64,000 nucleotides of DNA from Oscillospiraceae bacterium (GCA_029007985.1 JAQXIW010000024.1:1-64000), one strand, 5' to 3'; counted from the stretch's first letter, positions 1 to 12,462 are shown. Notes: a model not told the origin generated them from the sequence alone. Numbers and translations: made by a program.

Positions 1-29
1 ACAAAACGCCCTCGGGGGAGAGCGTTTTG
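1..29 (-). terminator. Terminator of the atp operon
   Basis: Inverted repeat of about 11 bp (AAAACGC.CTC / GAG.GCGTTTT, one mismatch) with a G/C loop, lying 31 bases beyond the atpC stop on the minus strand. The T-rich end is on the minus-strand 3' side. It is near the window edge, so the full T tract cannot be seen. Confidence 0.65.
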
Positions 30-59
30 AGTAATTATTAGATTTTTGCCGGGCTGCTT

Positions 60-461
60 TTATTTTTTTTCGGCGACATTGATACGGGTCAGGGCGCGCA
101 TAATTCTCAGCTTTGCCAAGTCCACTTCCTTTGAATCGTGGGCTGCGGCAAGTCTTGATTTGCCCTTTTCGAGAGCCTCTTTGGCTCTTTCCAAGTCAAT
201 TTCGTCCGACCATTCAAAAGACGACGCCAAAATTGTGGCGTTGCCCTTGATTACCGACAGAACGCCGCCGATGCAGGCCGCCGTTCTTTTTTCGCCGCCT
301 ACGGTTACCGTGCATTTGCCGGCGGACAGGGCGGTGACATAGTCGGTGTGGCGCGCCAAAATCGCGACATCACCCTGTAATGTGCGCACAATTACGCTTT
401 CACAGGTGCCGTCGAATTTTTCGCCGTTCGGAGTGGTGATTTTCAGGTTGAATGATTGCAT
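60..461 (-). CDS. atpC: F-type ATP synthase epsilon subunit
   Basis: 133 aa, the normal length for epsilon. It forms part of the central stalk of F1 on the cytoplasmic side, linking gamma to the c-ring and damping ATP hydrolysis. The N-terminal beta-sandwich opens with the family-typical LKITTPNGEKFDG and ends near residue 85. The C-terminal half is the two-helix hairpin rich in Glu, Lys and Ala (ERAKEALEKGKSRL). It is the last gene of the atp operon, 3 bases after atpD, and is followed by a terminator. Confidence 0.95.
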   Translation of the reverse strand: MQSFNLKITTPNGEKFDGTCESVIVRTLQGDVAILARHTDYVTALSAGKCTVTVGGEKRTAACIGGVLSVIKGNATILASSFEWSDEIDLERAKEALEKGKSRLAAAHDSKEVDLAKLRIMRALTRINVAEKK

Positions 462-464
462 GAA

Positions 465-2752
<2,288 letters not shown>

Positions 2753-2770
2753 AGCTCACACCTCCTTCTC

Positions 2771-4333
<1,563 letters not shown>

Positions 4334-4879
4334 TTAGTTGTTTTTAAGTTGTTTGTTCAGAGCCGCAAGCTTTGATTTGATTGAATCGTCATACTGCTTT
4401 TCGTCCATTTCGAGAATGACGCCGCCTATGAGAGATTCGTCGACTCTGTTTTCCAGCAGAATTGTCTTGCCTGTGACCTGCCGTAACTTGGCGCGGAGCT
4501 TTTCGCTCTGAGCCTCGGACATCGGCACAGCCGTGACAGCGACTGCCTTTTCTATGTTGTTTGCTCTGTTGTACCGTTTTTCAAATTCGGCGAGAGTTCC
4601 CGGCAATGCGGCCCCGTCGCCTCTTTTGACCATAACCTTCATACAGTTGAGCAGATACCGATGCACATTATTTGAAAAAATACCGTCTAAAAGAGAGATT
4701 TTTTCATCTTTTGTGATAGCAGGCGCATCAAGTACCTTTATGAAATCTTTGTTGTCTTTGAGAGCTTGTGAAACAGTTTTTGTCTGTGCGAGTACCTCGT
4801 CGCAGACGCCTGTCTCGGCGCAAAGTTCATAGAGTGCATCGGCATAAACAGCCGCCATAGCGTTAGTCATATTACTCAC
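4334..4879 (-). CDS. atpH: F-type ATP synthase delta subunit
   Basis: 181 aa, typical for delta (the OSCP homologue), which joins the peripheral stalk b-dimer to the top of F1. The N-terminal half is helical (AAVYADALYELCAETG), and the C-terminal segment has the conserved VDESLIGGVILEMDEKQYDDSI-type ending. Its start overlaps the end of atpF by 8 bases, suggesting translational coupling. Confidence 0.93.
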   Translation of the reverse strand: MSNMTNAMAAVYADALYELCAETGVCDEVLAQTKTVSQALKDNKDFIKVLDAPAITKDEKISLLDGIFSNNVHRYLLNCMKVMVKRGDGAALPGTLAEFEKRYNRANNIEKAVAVTAVPMSEAQSEKLRAKLRQVTGKTILLENRVDESLIGGVILEMDEKQYDDSIKSKLAALNKQLKNN

Positions 4880-5369
4880 CTACATTCTCTATGAATTCGT
4901 CGATAAGGCTTGCGTGATCCCGGGCAGATATTTCTTTTTTGACCATTTTACCGGCGATAGCGACAGATATATCCGAAATATCGTTTCTGATATCCCGATA
5001 TGCTTTTTTGCGCTCCTGCTCGATTTCCGCCTCGGCTTTTTTTGTCATAAGTGTTGCTTTTTCCTGTGCGGCAGAGATGATTTCCTGTTCTCGTCTATGT
5101 GCGGAGAGTGTTGCCTGTTTGATTATTTCACCGGCCTCGTCCTTTGCGTTTGCCATTTTTTCGCTATACTCTTTTTCAAGAGTCTGAGCTTTTGCGTTTG
5201 CTTCGTTGGCGTCAACATAAATCTTTTTGATTTCAGCATCACGCCGGTCCAGCACTTTTAAAACCGGTTTAAAAAGAAGTTTCTTAACTATTACATAAAC
5301 AATAAACATATTCACCAAAGTGAATATCATTGTCCATACATCTATTGTAAAAAACTCAAGGTATTTCAA
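4872..5369 (-). CDS. atpF: F-type ATP synthase b subunit
   Basis: 165 aa. It forms the peripheral stalk. One N-terminal membrane helix (about residues 10-30, TMIFTLVNMFIVYVIVKKLL) is followed by a long charged coiled coil (residues 40-150). Only one b gene is present, so b is presumably a homodimer. It sits between atpE and atpH, in normal operon order. Confidence 0.94.
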   Translation of the reverse strand: MKYLEFFTIDVWTMIFTLVNMFIVYVIVKKLLFKPVLKVLDRRDAEIKKIYVDANEANAKAQTLEKEYSEKMANAKDEAGEIIKQATLSAHRREQEIISAAQEKATLMTKKAEAEIEQERKKAYRDIRNDISDISVAIAGKMVKKEISARDHASLIDEFIENVGE

Positions 5370-5410
5370 TTAAAGTGCCTCCTTTCAGCAGTATTTCCTT
5401 ATAAAGCTGA

Positions 5411-5716
<306 letters not shown>

Positions 5717-6451
5717 TTAATCTGCCGTGCCTGCTATGTTTGCCATAGTGAGCATACAGAAAATGTAAGCCTGAATTGCACTTGAGAACAAGTCGAAGTA
5801 AAGTGAAAGAATAGCCGGTATACCTATCTGTGCAATTGGTATGTTTGCTATAAAAGTATTCGGTATCCAGCCCAAGATTACTTTTGATAACACGGCAAGT
5901 GCACCATATACCAAAGCTGTAATAACTGCGCCGGAAGCGATGTTACCAAAATGACGCAATGACAGTGATAAAGGAGTGGCAACTTCGCTGATGATATTCA
6001 TAGGCGTCATTACAATAACAGGTTCTGTAAGTCGCTTGAAAAAGCCAATGAAACCTTTGTGTTTAAAGTAGTTATACTCAATAATCGCAAATGTTACCAA
6101 TGCCATAGCCAGCGTAACAGAAAAGTCAGCCGTCGGGCTGCGCAAACCCGCAATACTCATAACACTGCACAAAAAGCTGAAGGCAAGTATTGTTCCGATA
6201 TACGGCACATAATCACGCCACTTCTCGCCCATATTGCTGTCAACAAGACTTTGCGTCATTGTGACAAGTTTTTCCGCTATAATCTGTTTTCTGCCGGGGT
6301 TATCAATAGATAAATCTCTTGTCAGCCACCAACAAACAAAAGCGATAATTGCCATTACAATCCATGTGTGCACTATAGATTCCGTAACATTTATACCGCC
6401 GAAAAAAGGCAATGTAAATAGTATCTTAGGTCCGTTTATGGATACTTCCAT
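5717..6451 (-). CDS. atpB: F-type ATP synthase a subunit
   Basis: 244 aa, a polytopic membrane protein forming the ion half-channels beside the c-ring. The essential Arg lies in SLRHFGNIASG (about residue 165), matching the family SLRLFGN motif. The C-terminal QAYIFCMLTMANIAG is the conserved last membrane helix. It precedes atpE by 51 bases and follows atpI by 3. Confident. Confidence 0.95.
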   Translation of the reverse strand: MEVSINGPKILFTLPFFGGINVTESIVHTWIVMAIIAFVCWWLTRDLSIDNPGRKQIIAEKLVTMTQSLVDSNMGEKWRDYVPYIGTILAFSFLCSVMSIAGLRSPTADFSVTLAMALVTFAIIEYNYFKHKGFIGFFKRLTEPVIVMTPMNIISEVATPLSLSLRHFGNIASGAVITALVYGALAVLSKVILGWIPNTFIANIPIAQIGIPAILSLYFDLFSSAIQAYIFCMLTMANIAGTAD

Positions 6452-6454
6452 TTT

Positions 6455-6841
6455 TTATTCCTCCTCTCTTTCAAGATGAAGCAGTGATATAGAAATGCGG
6501 GTGAACAACAACGGAATAACCGCCGCAGGCCAGTAGAAATGCGGGAATTTCATAGCTACAATAATACCTATCGCAAGAACTGCCGTTCGCTCCATTTTGC
6601 TTGTGCGGAGCTTTTTTGAAGCTAAATCCGGGTCATCGAAAGCAAGTGCTCTCGGCACTGACACACATATCATATAGAAGAATGCGGTTGTCATCAGAAA
6701 TCCCCATAGAGAGCCGAGCAAAACCGTGTAATCCCAGTGTTTTAAAACCAGAAAGACTATGTTTTCGACAACTGTGAGAACAGCATTTGATTTTGTCACT
6801 TTTTCAAAGTTTTTGTCTGTTTTGCGATTGCTGTCTGCCAT
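6455..6841 (-). CDS. ATP synthase subunit I-like membrane protein
   Basis: 128 aa with about four predicted membrane helices (residues about 25-35, 40-62, 85-100 and 102-118) and charged ends. Position in the operon between atpZ and atpB, size and topology fit the poorly conserved AtpI family, which assists c-ring assembly. No sharp motif was recognised, so the family call rests mostly on context. It is 14 bases after the upstream gene's stop. Confidence 0.6.
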   Translation of the reverse strand: MADSNRKTDKNFEKVTKSNAVLTVVENIVFLVLKHWDYTVLLGSLWGFLMTTAFFYMICVSVPRALAFDDPDLASKKLRTSKMERTAVLAIGIIVAMKFPHFYWPAAVIPLLFTRISISLLHLEREEE

Positions 6842-6855
6842 ATTGTTTTTCTCCT

Positions 6856-7119
6856 TTATCTAAATCTGTCTTCGTACTCCTGCCGCTGTTTTTCAGCATC
6901 TCTTATACTTTTTTTCAGATAGCCCCACACGCTTGTGATACCGCTGCAAAGGCCTAAAATTATTCCGGCTATCACGACCCAGTCGCCCAGCCCGAATTTG
7001 TTTTTCAGCCATGTGCAGACAAAAATCATCATAAATATGGGAGTGAGCATTGATATGGCAAGCTGGCTTAAAAGGCTCAGGTTATACCATATACTGTTCC
7101 TGCCCTTGCCTGCTTTCAT
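6856..7119 (-). CDS. atpZ: AtpZ/AtpI-family small membrane protein
   Basis: 87 aa, first gene of the atp operon. Two membrane helices (about residues 17-38 and 47-67) and a highly charged C-terminus (DAEKQRQEYEDRFR). The LGLCSGITSVWGYLKK stretch is typical of the AtpZ/AtpI family, implicated in c-ring assembly or in Mg2+/Ca2+ transport in Bacillus. Size, topology and operon position agree; the molecular role is not settled even for known members. Confidence 0.65.
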   Translation of the reverse strand: MKAGKGRNSIWYNLSLLSQLAISMLTPIFMMIFVCTWLKNKFGLGDWVVIAGIILGLCSGITSVWGYLKKSIRDAEKQRQEYEDRFR

Positions 7120-7459
7120 ATCAAATCCCTCTTTTATCCGACTATACTAATTATATAGTATTTTTTATACAAATATCAATTATTTATCTTAACAAATATT
7201 CGGTTTTTATTTGATAAATTTTTATCAAAATGACAAAAATTTGGCAAAAATTTATCATTCTTGCAATTTGTACTTAATTCATAAGCCGAAATGCACTGAT
7301 TTTTTAACCTTTCAACCGGTAATTCCTTTAATAATTTATATAATAAAATTACCGATTTAAAATTCCGTAAAATCGATTGAAATCAAGGAGTTTTTGCTTT
7401 TCCTGTACATATAAAAAGGCAAAAGCGAAAACTGTGTCGTTTTGTGTGATTTTCCGTTT
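7120..7459. promoter_or_regulatory. Upstream region of the atp operon
   Basis: 340 AT-rich bases without a gene. On the minus strand a promoter-like pair TTGATA (7174-7179) and TATAAT (7150-7155), 18 bases apart, fits the atp operon. About 30 bases further upstream is a perfect 18-bp inverted repeat (7211-7228), listed separately. The rest shows only A/T runs. Confidence 0.5.
7211..7228. promoter_or_regulatory. Rex-like operator upstream of atp operon
   Basis: TTGATAAATTTTTATCAA is a near-perfect palindrome (TTGATAA-N4-TTATCAA; the repeat extends one more T/A pair outwards). It has the size and shape of the clostridial Rex box TTGTTAA-N4-TTAACAA, with A for T at the fourth base. A closely similar 18-mer lies upstream of nfnA. 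Rex control is inferred. Confidence 0.4.
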
Positions 7460-7672
7460 TCATTCTCCGATAAATTCAAATCTCGGCACGGTTTTGCCGT
7501 CTCGGGTGACCGTCTCGCAAAACATTGCCGCCGGTCTGACCCAAATACCGCCCTCTCCGTACAGAGCCTTGTACACCACCAGCTCCTCCATGGTTTCGCT
7601 GTGTCTGGCATTGTACAGCACTTGGTATTCGTTGCCCTTAAAATGTCTGTATCTGCCCGGTTTTACCGTCAT
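7460..7672 (-). CDS. DUF1653 family protein
   Basis: 70 aa, all one DUF1653 domain: it opens with PGRYRHFKGNEYQVL, has the conserved YKALYG, then IWVRPAAMFCETV, and ends RFEFIGE. The family is a small soluble beta-rich domain of unknown biochemical function, widespread in bacteria. It starts 9 bases after the stop of the lipoprotein gene, so the two are probably co-transcribed. The family call is strong, the function unknown. Confidence 0.85.
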   Translation of the reverse strand: MTVKPGRYRHFKGNEYQVLYNARHSETMEELVVYKALYGEGGIWVRPAAMFCETVTRDGKTVPRFEFIGE

Positions 7673-7681
7673 AGCCGCCCC

Positions 7682-8713
7682 CTAATCCAATGTGATTTTA
7701 ATTTTTGACGGGGCGTAAAAGCTGATTGCCTCGTCGTTTATCTCGATTGTGTACTCCGACACGCCTTCCTCGATGTAGGCTTTGAATTCCTTGTCCTTCA
7801 GCCGATGCATAGCCCGTTTAATCATACTGTCGTAATCCCGGCTGTCTTTGTCGAGCGGAAGTTTTGACACGATGTAAATGGAATTTTCCGTCTCGTACAC
7901 TTTGTTTTCGCCCGGCAGCATTTCAAAAATAAACGCTTTGAAATCCTCGTCATAGCCGGTGTAGGATTTGTTGACATAAGAGGTCGAAAGCAGGTTTTCG
8001 CTCTGCAAATAATCCCGGTCTATGTCGGTCAGCTCGGCAAATCGGCATATACAGCCGTTGGCGACGGTCTCGTAATCCCCGCCGGAATTTAGGCTGTCGA
8101 CAGCGTCCCGAGCCGTCTGTCTCAGCCGCCGCATAATGTCCTTCGTCGGTTTTTCGCCGTCCTTAGTTTCAAAAGGCAGGCCGAGAATAGACACGCGGCT
8201 TATAGTGCTTTTCAGATATTCGGCAATTTCGTCTTTATTTTTAGTTATCATATCCTCGTTGAGATATATGTCGTCGAAAATCAAATCCTCTTTGCACAGA
8301 TATGTGAGATATTCCTTGTATTCGTCGTAGGTCAGACCGTTGTTTTCGTAGACCTCTTTGACATTGTCCCAGGTGTCCCGGGTTTTTTCGTCTATCTGCT
8401 TTTGCGTTTCCTCGGTCAGCTCTAAGTTTCTGTCCTCAAATTCCTGCCGCACAAAGCAATATTCCTTTAGATTTTCCACCGCCTGTTCTTCAATGCGGGC
8501 CTCCCGGTTTTCGTCGGTCTCGCCGGCCGCGTCTGAATCCGTGTCGGTGTTTTCCTGCATATAGGCCAACATTTCCGACATTACATAAATGCCCGCCGGG
8601 ATGTCTCTGTCCTGGATTTTCATCACCCATTCATAGTCGGGTTTGGAACAGCCGCCCAGCAAAAAAGCGGACAGCCGCACTGCAGTGAAAAGAGTAAACT
8701 TGCGACGCGTCAC
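7682..8713 (-). CDS. Lipoprotein, SurA/parvulin-like chaperone candidate
   Basis: 343 aa from a GTG start at 8713, supported by GGAGGT 7 bases upstream (an ATG at 8718 hits a stop at once). A signal peptide with lipobox LLGGC puts Cys at residue 22, so it should be lipid-anchored outside the membrane. The rest is acidic and helical with a C-terminal segment (YETENSIYIVSKLPLDKDS) like the end of parvulin/SurA domains. That suggests an extracytoplasmic folding factor like PrsA, but no catalytic motif was clear. It might simply be a helical binding lipoprotein. Confidence 0.55.
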   Translation of the reverse strand: MTRRKFTLFTAVRLSAFLLGGCSKPDYEWVMKIQDRDIPAGIYVMSEMLAYMQENTDTDSDAAGETDENREARIEEQAVENLKEYCFVRQEFEDRNLELTEETQKQIDEKTRDTWDNVKEVYENNGLTYDEYKEYLTYLCKEDLIFDDIYLNEDMITKNKDEIAEYLKSTISRVSILGLPFETKDGEKPTKDIMRRLRQTARDAVDSLNSGGDYETVANGCICRFAELTDIDRDYLQSENLLSTSYVNKSYTGYDEDFKAFIFEMLPGENKVYETENSIYIVSKLPLDKDSRDYDSMIKRAMHRLKDKEFKAYIEEGVSEYTIEINDEAISFYAPSKIKITLD

Positions 8714-8982
8714 GGCATTGACCTCCGAATTAATAATTTATACATATTTTAATAAATAATTGTGTAAAATATTTGTAGAATTTAAGTAAAAGTTCAAATA
8801 ATAGGGGAATAATTAGCCGGAATTTTTGATGTTTTTTACAAAAGTATGAGCGCAGACGGCAGGATTGTTATGCTTATCGACATAGCGGAGCAAGCTCGGA
8901 GCGTACCGTGACGGAAAGCGAACAGGGAACAGAAGCGGAAATAAATCCCCGTTTTGGTAAAGCAATATATTTGTCACCGTAG

Positions 8983-9004
8983 GGTACGATGCCCACATCG
9001 TACC
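8983..9004. repeat. Perfect 9-bp inverted repeat
   Basis: GGTACGATG and CATCGTACC separated by 4 bases. There is no T tract, so it is not a terminator. It resembles the hairpins of small interspersed repeats common between genes in gut Clostridia. Confidence 0.5.
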
Positions 9005-9055
9005 GATAATATATATTGTAGGTTTTTCGTCCTTTGTGTGTAGAAACATTAGTGC

Positions 9056-9112
9056 AAGCCTCTCTCTGACGAGAGAGGTGGCGCAGCGGAACGCCGTGAC
9101 GGAGAGAGAGAT
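9056..9112. repeat. Palindromic interspersed-element remnant
   Basis: CCTCTCTC-TGAC-GAGAGAGG hairpin (9059-9078) followed by GGTGGCGCAGCGGAACGCC and a second purine tract GGAGAGAGAG. The pattern is familiar from non-coding interspersed elements in Oscillospirales genomes; that identification is from memory of the pattern, not from a search. Confidence 0.4.
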
Positions 9113-9171
9113 CGGAATAACAAATTTGTCGTCGTAAAAATAATACCGTCAATAACGCCCGAAGCGGCAAG

Positions 9172-9195
9172 AAAAAAGGCGGCTTTTGCCGCCTT
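9172..9195 (-). terminator. Terminator of the cytidylate-kinase-like gene
   Basis: Perfect 8-bp stem AAGGCGGC/GCCGCCTT with TTTT loop, followed on the minus strand by six T, 13 bases past the stop codon. Confidence 0.85.
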
Positions 9196-9207
9196 GATGA
9201 GTTCAGT

Positions 9208-9795
9208 TTATTTTACGACACCCGCAAGAATATCAACACATTTGTCAATGCCCAATTCGCCCGAGTCAAGACAGAGATGATAGTTTCTGCCGTCGCCGAA
9301 GCGCATATCCGTGTAGTAGTCGTAGTAAGCCGTGCGCTGTTTGTCCTTGTCGCGCAGACGCTTTTGCGGAGAATCTTCTCTTTCGCCGTATTCCTCGACA
9401 ATTCTCTTTGCGCGGAATTCCATCGACGCGTGAATAAAGACTCTGAGCACCTCCGGGTCGTCTCTCAGAATGTAGTCGGCGCAGCGTCCGACGATGACGC
9501 ACGGACCCTCCCGAGCCAGTTTTCTGATGAGCTCAGCCTGGATTTTCCAAATGATGTCTTCGTTTGACGGTGAATAGCCGTAACTGCGGCTTTGGAAAAT
9601 TGTGTTCAAAATGCCGCCCTTTGTGTATTCGCCGGTCTCTTCGATGTACTGTTTGTCATAGCCGGATTCCTCGGCAACTTTTTCGATTATTTCTCTGTCG
9701 TAGCACGGGATACCCAGCTTTTCCGCAAGCTGTTTGCCGACGGTTCTGCCGCCGGAGCCGAATTCTCTCGATATGGTAATAACTTTATATCTCAT
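9208..9795 (-). CDS. Cytidylate kinase-like family protein
   Basis: 195 aa from the ATG at 9795, which has GGAGGT at the right spacing; an upstream in-frame ATG has none. The N-terminus TISREFGSGGRTVGKQLAEK is the P-loop variant of the cytidylate-kinase-like family (Cmk2-type), followed by a CYDREIIEKVAEESG segment. A VIVGRCADYIL motif and an arginine-rich lid (RLRDKDKQR) follow. It is probably a nucleoside-phosphate kinase, but this family differs from true Cmk and its substrate is unknown. Monocistronic. Confidence 0.8.
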   Translation of the reverse strand: MRYKVITISREFGSGGRTVGKQLAEKLGIPCYDREIIEKVAEESGYDKQYIEETGEYTKGGILNTIFQSRSYGYSPSNEDIIWKIQAELIRKLAREGPCVIVGRCADYILRDDPEVLRVFIHASMEFRAKRIVEEYGEREDSPQKRLRDKDKQRTAYYDYYTDMRFGDGRNYHLCLDSGELGIDKCVDILAGVVK

Positions 9796-9968
9796 ACAAT
9801 ACCTCCGCCTGTGTGCAAAACACACTTTTCCTTAATTGTATTTTACCACATTCCTGCATATTTCACAACAAAACTTTTCACCCGATTTTTGTGAAATTTA
9901 AAATATAGGAAAATTCGTCGGAAGTATTCAACCGCCGCCGAAGAGAAAAAACGCGGTTTGTGAAAAGA

Positions 9969-9992
9969 AAAGAGGTCTGTCAAGACCTCTTT
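9969..9992 (-). terminator. Terminator of nfnAB
   Basis: Perfect 10-bp stem AAAGAGGTCT/AGACCTCTTT with a 4-base loop and T-rich flank, just past the nfnB stop. Confidence 0.85.
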
Positions 9993-10000
9993 ATAATTTT

Positions 10001-11419
10001 TTATTTGCTCTGAATGTATTCGTCGATTGCTTTTGCGGCTACTTTGCCTGCGCCCATGGCGGAAATAACGGTAGCTGCGCCCGTTACTGCGTCGCCGCCT
10101 GCGTATACGCCGGCTTTTGTTGTTGCGCCTGTGTTTTCTTCGACGATGATGCCGCCGTGGCGGTTGACCTCAAGGCCCTCTGTTGTGGACTTGATAAGCG
10201 GGTTAGGAGATGTGCCGATGGACATAACTACTGTGTCAACATCGAGTACATATTCGCTGCCCTCAATCGGGATAGGTCTTCTTCTGCCCTTTTCGTCAGG
10301 CTCGCCGAGCTCCATCTTAATGCACTTCATACCGACTACGCAGCCGTTTTTCGGATCGCGTCTGTCTTCTTCGTTTCTGTAGCCGAGGATTTCGACCGGG
10401 TTGTTGAGCAGGAGGAATTCAATGCCCTCTTCCATTGCGTGCTCGACTTCTTCTTTTCTCGCAGGGAGTTCCTCAAGAGAACGGCGGTATACGATGTATA
10501 CTTTTTCTGCGCCGAGACGGAGAGCTGTACGGGCAGCGTCCATGGCAACATTGCCGCCGCCGACTACCGCAACCTTGCCGCCCTTTGAAATAGGTGTTAC
10601 AGGGTCGTCGAGATAGGCTTTCATAAGGTTGGAACGGGTGAGGAATTCGTTGGCGGAATAAACGCCCTTGAGAGATTCGCCCGGAATATTCATAAAGTTA
10701 GGCAGACCTGCGCCGGAGCCTACAAATACAGCCTCATAGCCTTCTTCAAAGAGCTCGTCGATTGTGAGAGTTTTGCCGATAACTACGTTTGTCTGAACAT
10801 CAACGCCGAGAGCTTTGAGTGTTTCGACTTCCTTGGCAACGATGGCCTTAGGCAGACGGAATTCAGGAATACCGTAAACGAGAACGCCGCCGGCTGTGTG
10901 AAGAGCCTCAAAAACCGTTACTTCATAGCCTTTTTTAGCCAAGTCGCCGGCGCATGTGAGACCTGAAGGGCCCGAGCCTACAACAGCTACTCTGTGGCCG
11001 TTGGATTCCGGCTTTACTGCGGCAGCTGTGTCGTGGGCGTTGTGCCAGTCGGCTACAAATCTTTCAAGTCTGCCGATGCCGACAGGCTCGCCTTTGATAC
11101 CTCTTACGCACTTTGACTCACACTGTGTCTCCTGTGGGCAAACACGGCCGCAAACGGCAGGCAGAGAAGATGTGAGAGAAATAATCTGATATGCACCCTC
11201 GAAATCGCCCTCTTTGATTTTTGAGATGAATTCAGGGATGTGAATATTTACAGGACAGCCCTTTACGCAAGGCATGTTTTTGCAGTTGAGACAACGCATT
11301 GCCTCGTCGATAGCCATAGCCTCTGTGTAGCCTGTCGTTACCTCCATAAAGTTGTGAGCCCTTACCTTAGGGTCCTGTGAAGGCATAGGATTTTTGTCAA
11401 GACGCATATTTGCTGCCAT
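10001..11419 (-). CDS. nfnB: NfnB/SudA: NADPH-binding flavo-Fe-S subunit
   Basis: 472 aa. The N-terminal region has two Cys groups (CLNCKNMPCVKGCP at about 43-56 and CGRVCPQETQCESKC at about 91-105) for two [4Fe-4S] clusters. An FAD fold (VGSGPSGLTCAG) and an NADPH fold (VVGGGNVAMDAA) follow. This is the glutamate-synthase-small-chain family, but no large GltB subunit is nearby and the partner one base upstream is an NfnA-type flavoprotein. It is therefore best read as NfnB of the bifurcating transhydrogenase that couples NADPH to ferredoxin and NADH. Older annotations would call it gltA or gltD. Confidence 0.88.
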   Translation of the reverse strand: MAANMRLDKNPMPSQDPKVRAHNFMEVTTGYTEAMAIDEAMRCLNCKNMPCVKGCPVNIHIPEFISKIKEGDFEGAYQIISLTSSLPAVCGRVCPQETQCESKCVRGIKGEPVGIGRLERFVADWHNAHDTAAAVKPESNGHRVAVVGSGPSGLTCAGDLAKKGYEVTVFEALHTAGGVLVYGIPEFRLPKAIVAKEVETLKALGVDVQTNVVIGKTLTIDELFEEGYEAVFVGSGAGLPNFMNIPGESLKGVYSANEFLTRSNLMKAYLDDPVTPISKGGKVAVVGGGNVAMDAARTALRLGAEKVYIVYRRSLEELPARKEEVEHAMEEGIEFLLLNNPVEILGYRNEEDRRDPKNGCVVGMKCIKMELGEPDEKGRRRPIPIEGSEYVLDVDTVVMSIGTSPNPLIKSTTEGLEVNRHGGIIVEENTGATTKAGVYAGGDAVTGAATVISAMGAGKVAAKAIDEYIQSK

Positions 11420-11420
11420 T

Positions 11421-12275
11421 TTACTTTACCTCCTTAGCGAACAGGTTACATGTTTCTTCGTATGCGTGTCTTTCAAAGGCGCCGAACATTGTGCCTCTTT
11501 CCATGGCTTCGTCAAAGTCTACTTCATAGCCGTTGAAGTCAGGGCCGTCAACGCATGCAAACTTTGTGACTTTTTTGCCGTCCTGGTTGAGTGTGAGACG
11601 GCAGCCGCCGCACATACCTGTGCCGTCGATCATAATAGGGTTCATAGAAACGGTTACCGGAACGCCGAAAGGCTTTGCCGTAAGTGTAACGAACTTCATC
11701 ATGATGAGCGGACCGATTGTGATGATTTCATCGAATGTTTCGCCGGCCTCAAGCATTTCTTTAAGCGGAACGGTAACATTGCCGTGTCTGCCGTATGAGC
11801 CGTCGTCTGTCATGACATAGAGCTTGTCGGAAGCGGCTTTGAATTCGTCCTCGAGAATGAGGAGGTCTTTGTTTCTGAAACCGATGATTGATGTGACATT
11901 TGCGCCCTGTGCGTGAAGAGCCTGTGCGATAGGCATGGCGATGGCACAACCTACGCCGCCGCCTACGATACATACTTTTTTGAGATGTTCGATTTTTGAT
12001 GCAACGCCGAGAGGGCCTACAAAGTCCTGAATGTAATCGCCCACAAATTTGTGGTTGAGTTTTTCGGTTGTTGCGCCGACAATCTGGAAAATGATTTTAA
12101 CTGTTCCCTTTTCTTTGTCTGTGCCTGCAACCGTGAGAGGAATTCTCTCGCCCTCTGCGTCAACACGAAGGATGATAAACTGGCCCGGCTTGGCTTTTTT
12201 AGCTACGAGCGGAGCCTCGATGTCCATCATGGTGACCGTAGGGTTAAGATTTTTTCTGTCAACTATCTTATACAT
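11421..12275 (-). CDS. nfnA: NfnA/SudB: FAD and [2Fe-2S] NADH-binding subunit
   Basis: 284 aa from the ATG at 12275 (MYKIVDRKNL); the longer frame upstream adds 19 unsupported residues. It is a ferredoxin-reductase fold: an FAD-binding barrel (KPGQFIILRVDAEGERIPL), an NAD-binding half (CIVGGGVGCAIAMPIAQ) and a C-terminal [2Fe-2S] Cys set (MCGGCRLTL and FACVDGPDF). The family includes dihydroorotate dehydrogenase electron-transfer subunits, but no pyrD is present. Adjacency to nfnB supports the NADH-dependent reduced ferredoxin:NADP+ oxidoreductase. An operator-like palindrome lies 59 bases upstream. Confidence 0.88.
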   Translation of the reverse strand: MYKIVDRKNLNPTVTMMDIEAPLVAKKAKPGQFIILRVDAEGERIPLTVAGTDKEKGTVKIIFQIVGATTEKLNHKFVGDYIQDFVGPLGVASKIEHLKKVCIVGGGVGCAIAMPIAQALHAQGANVTSIIGFRNKDLLILEDEFKAASDKLYVMTDDGSYGRHGNVTVPLKEMLEAGETFDEIITIGPLIMMKFVTLTAKPFGVPVTVSMNPIMIDGTGMCGGCRLTLNQDGKKVTKFACVDGPDFNGYEVDFDEAMERGTMFGAFERHAYEETCNLFAKEVK

Positions 12276-12333
12276 AATAAATTCTACCCTTTCCTTGTAT
12301 TGTATATTGTCCCGATTGGGATAAATTACCAAA

Positions 12334-12351
12334 TTGATAATATTATATCAA
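12334..12351. promoter_or_regulatory. Rex-like operator upstream of nfnAB
   Basis: TTGATAATATTATATCAA: TTGATA-N6-TATCAA, the same length and outer bases as the site before the atp operon and close to the Rex consensus. It lies in the short AT-rich region upstream of nfnA, where a promoter must be. Rex binding is inferred. Confidence 0.4.
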
Positions 12352-12462
12352 TAAATAACGATTCTATCAAGTGATTTTAATATCATAAATGTAGATAATA
12401 TTTCACCGAAAACATATATTTTTTGTGCAAATTAGAAAATTTTCCCGGATTTGCCCGGCGGC

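Larger units (their letters stand above)
8714..9175. other. Non-coding region with palindromic repeat remnants
   Basis: About 460 bases without a convincing gene. The lipoprotein promoter should lie at its left end (AT-rich, 8740-8815). The middle and right carry two hairpin-forming elements (listed as repeats) and pieces such as CCGTGACGG that occur twice (about 8907 and 9093). The composition looks like decayed short interspersed elements rather than coding DNA. Confidence 0.4.

Noticed and set aside
10001..11419. Glutamate synthase small subunit
   Set aside because: The family fits, but no large GltB subunit is present and the direct neighbour is an NfnA-type flavoprotein, so NfnB is more likely.
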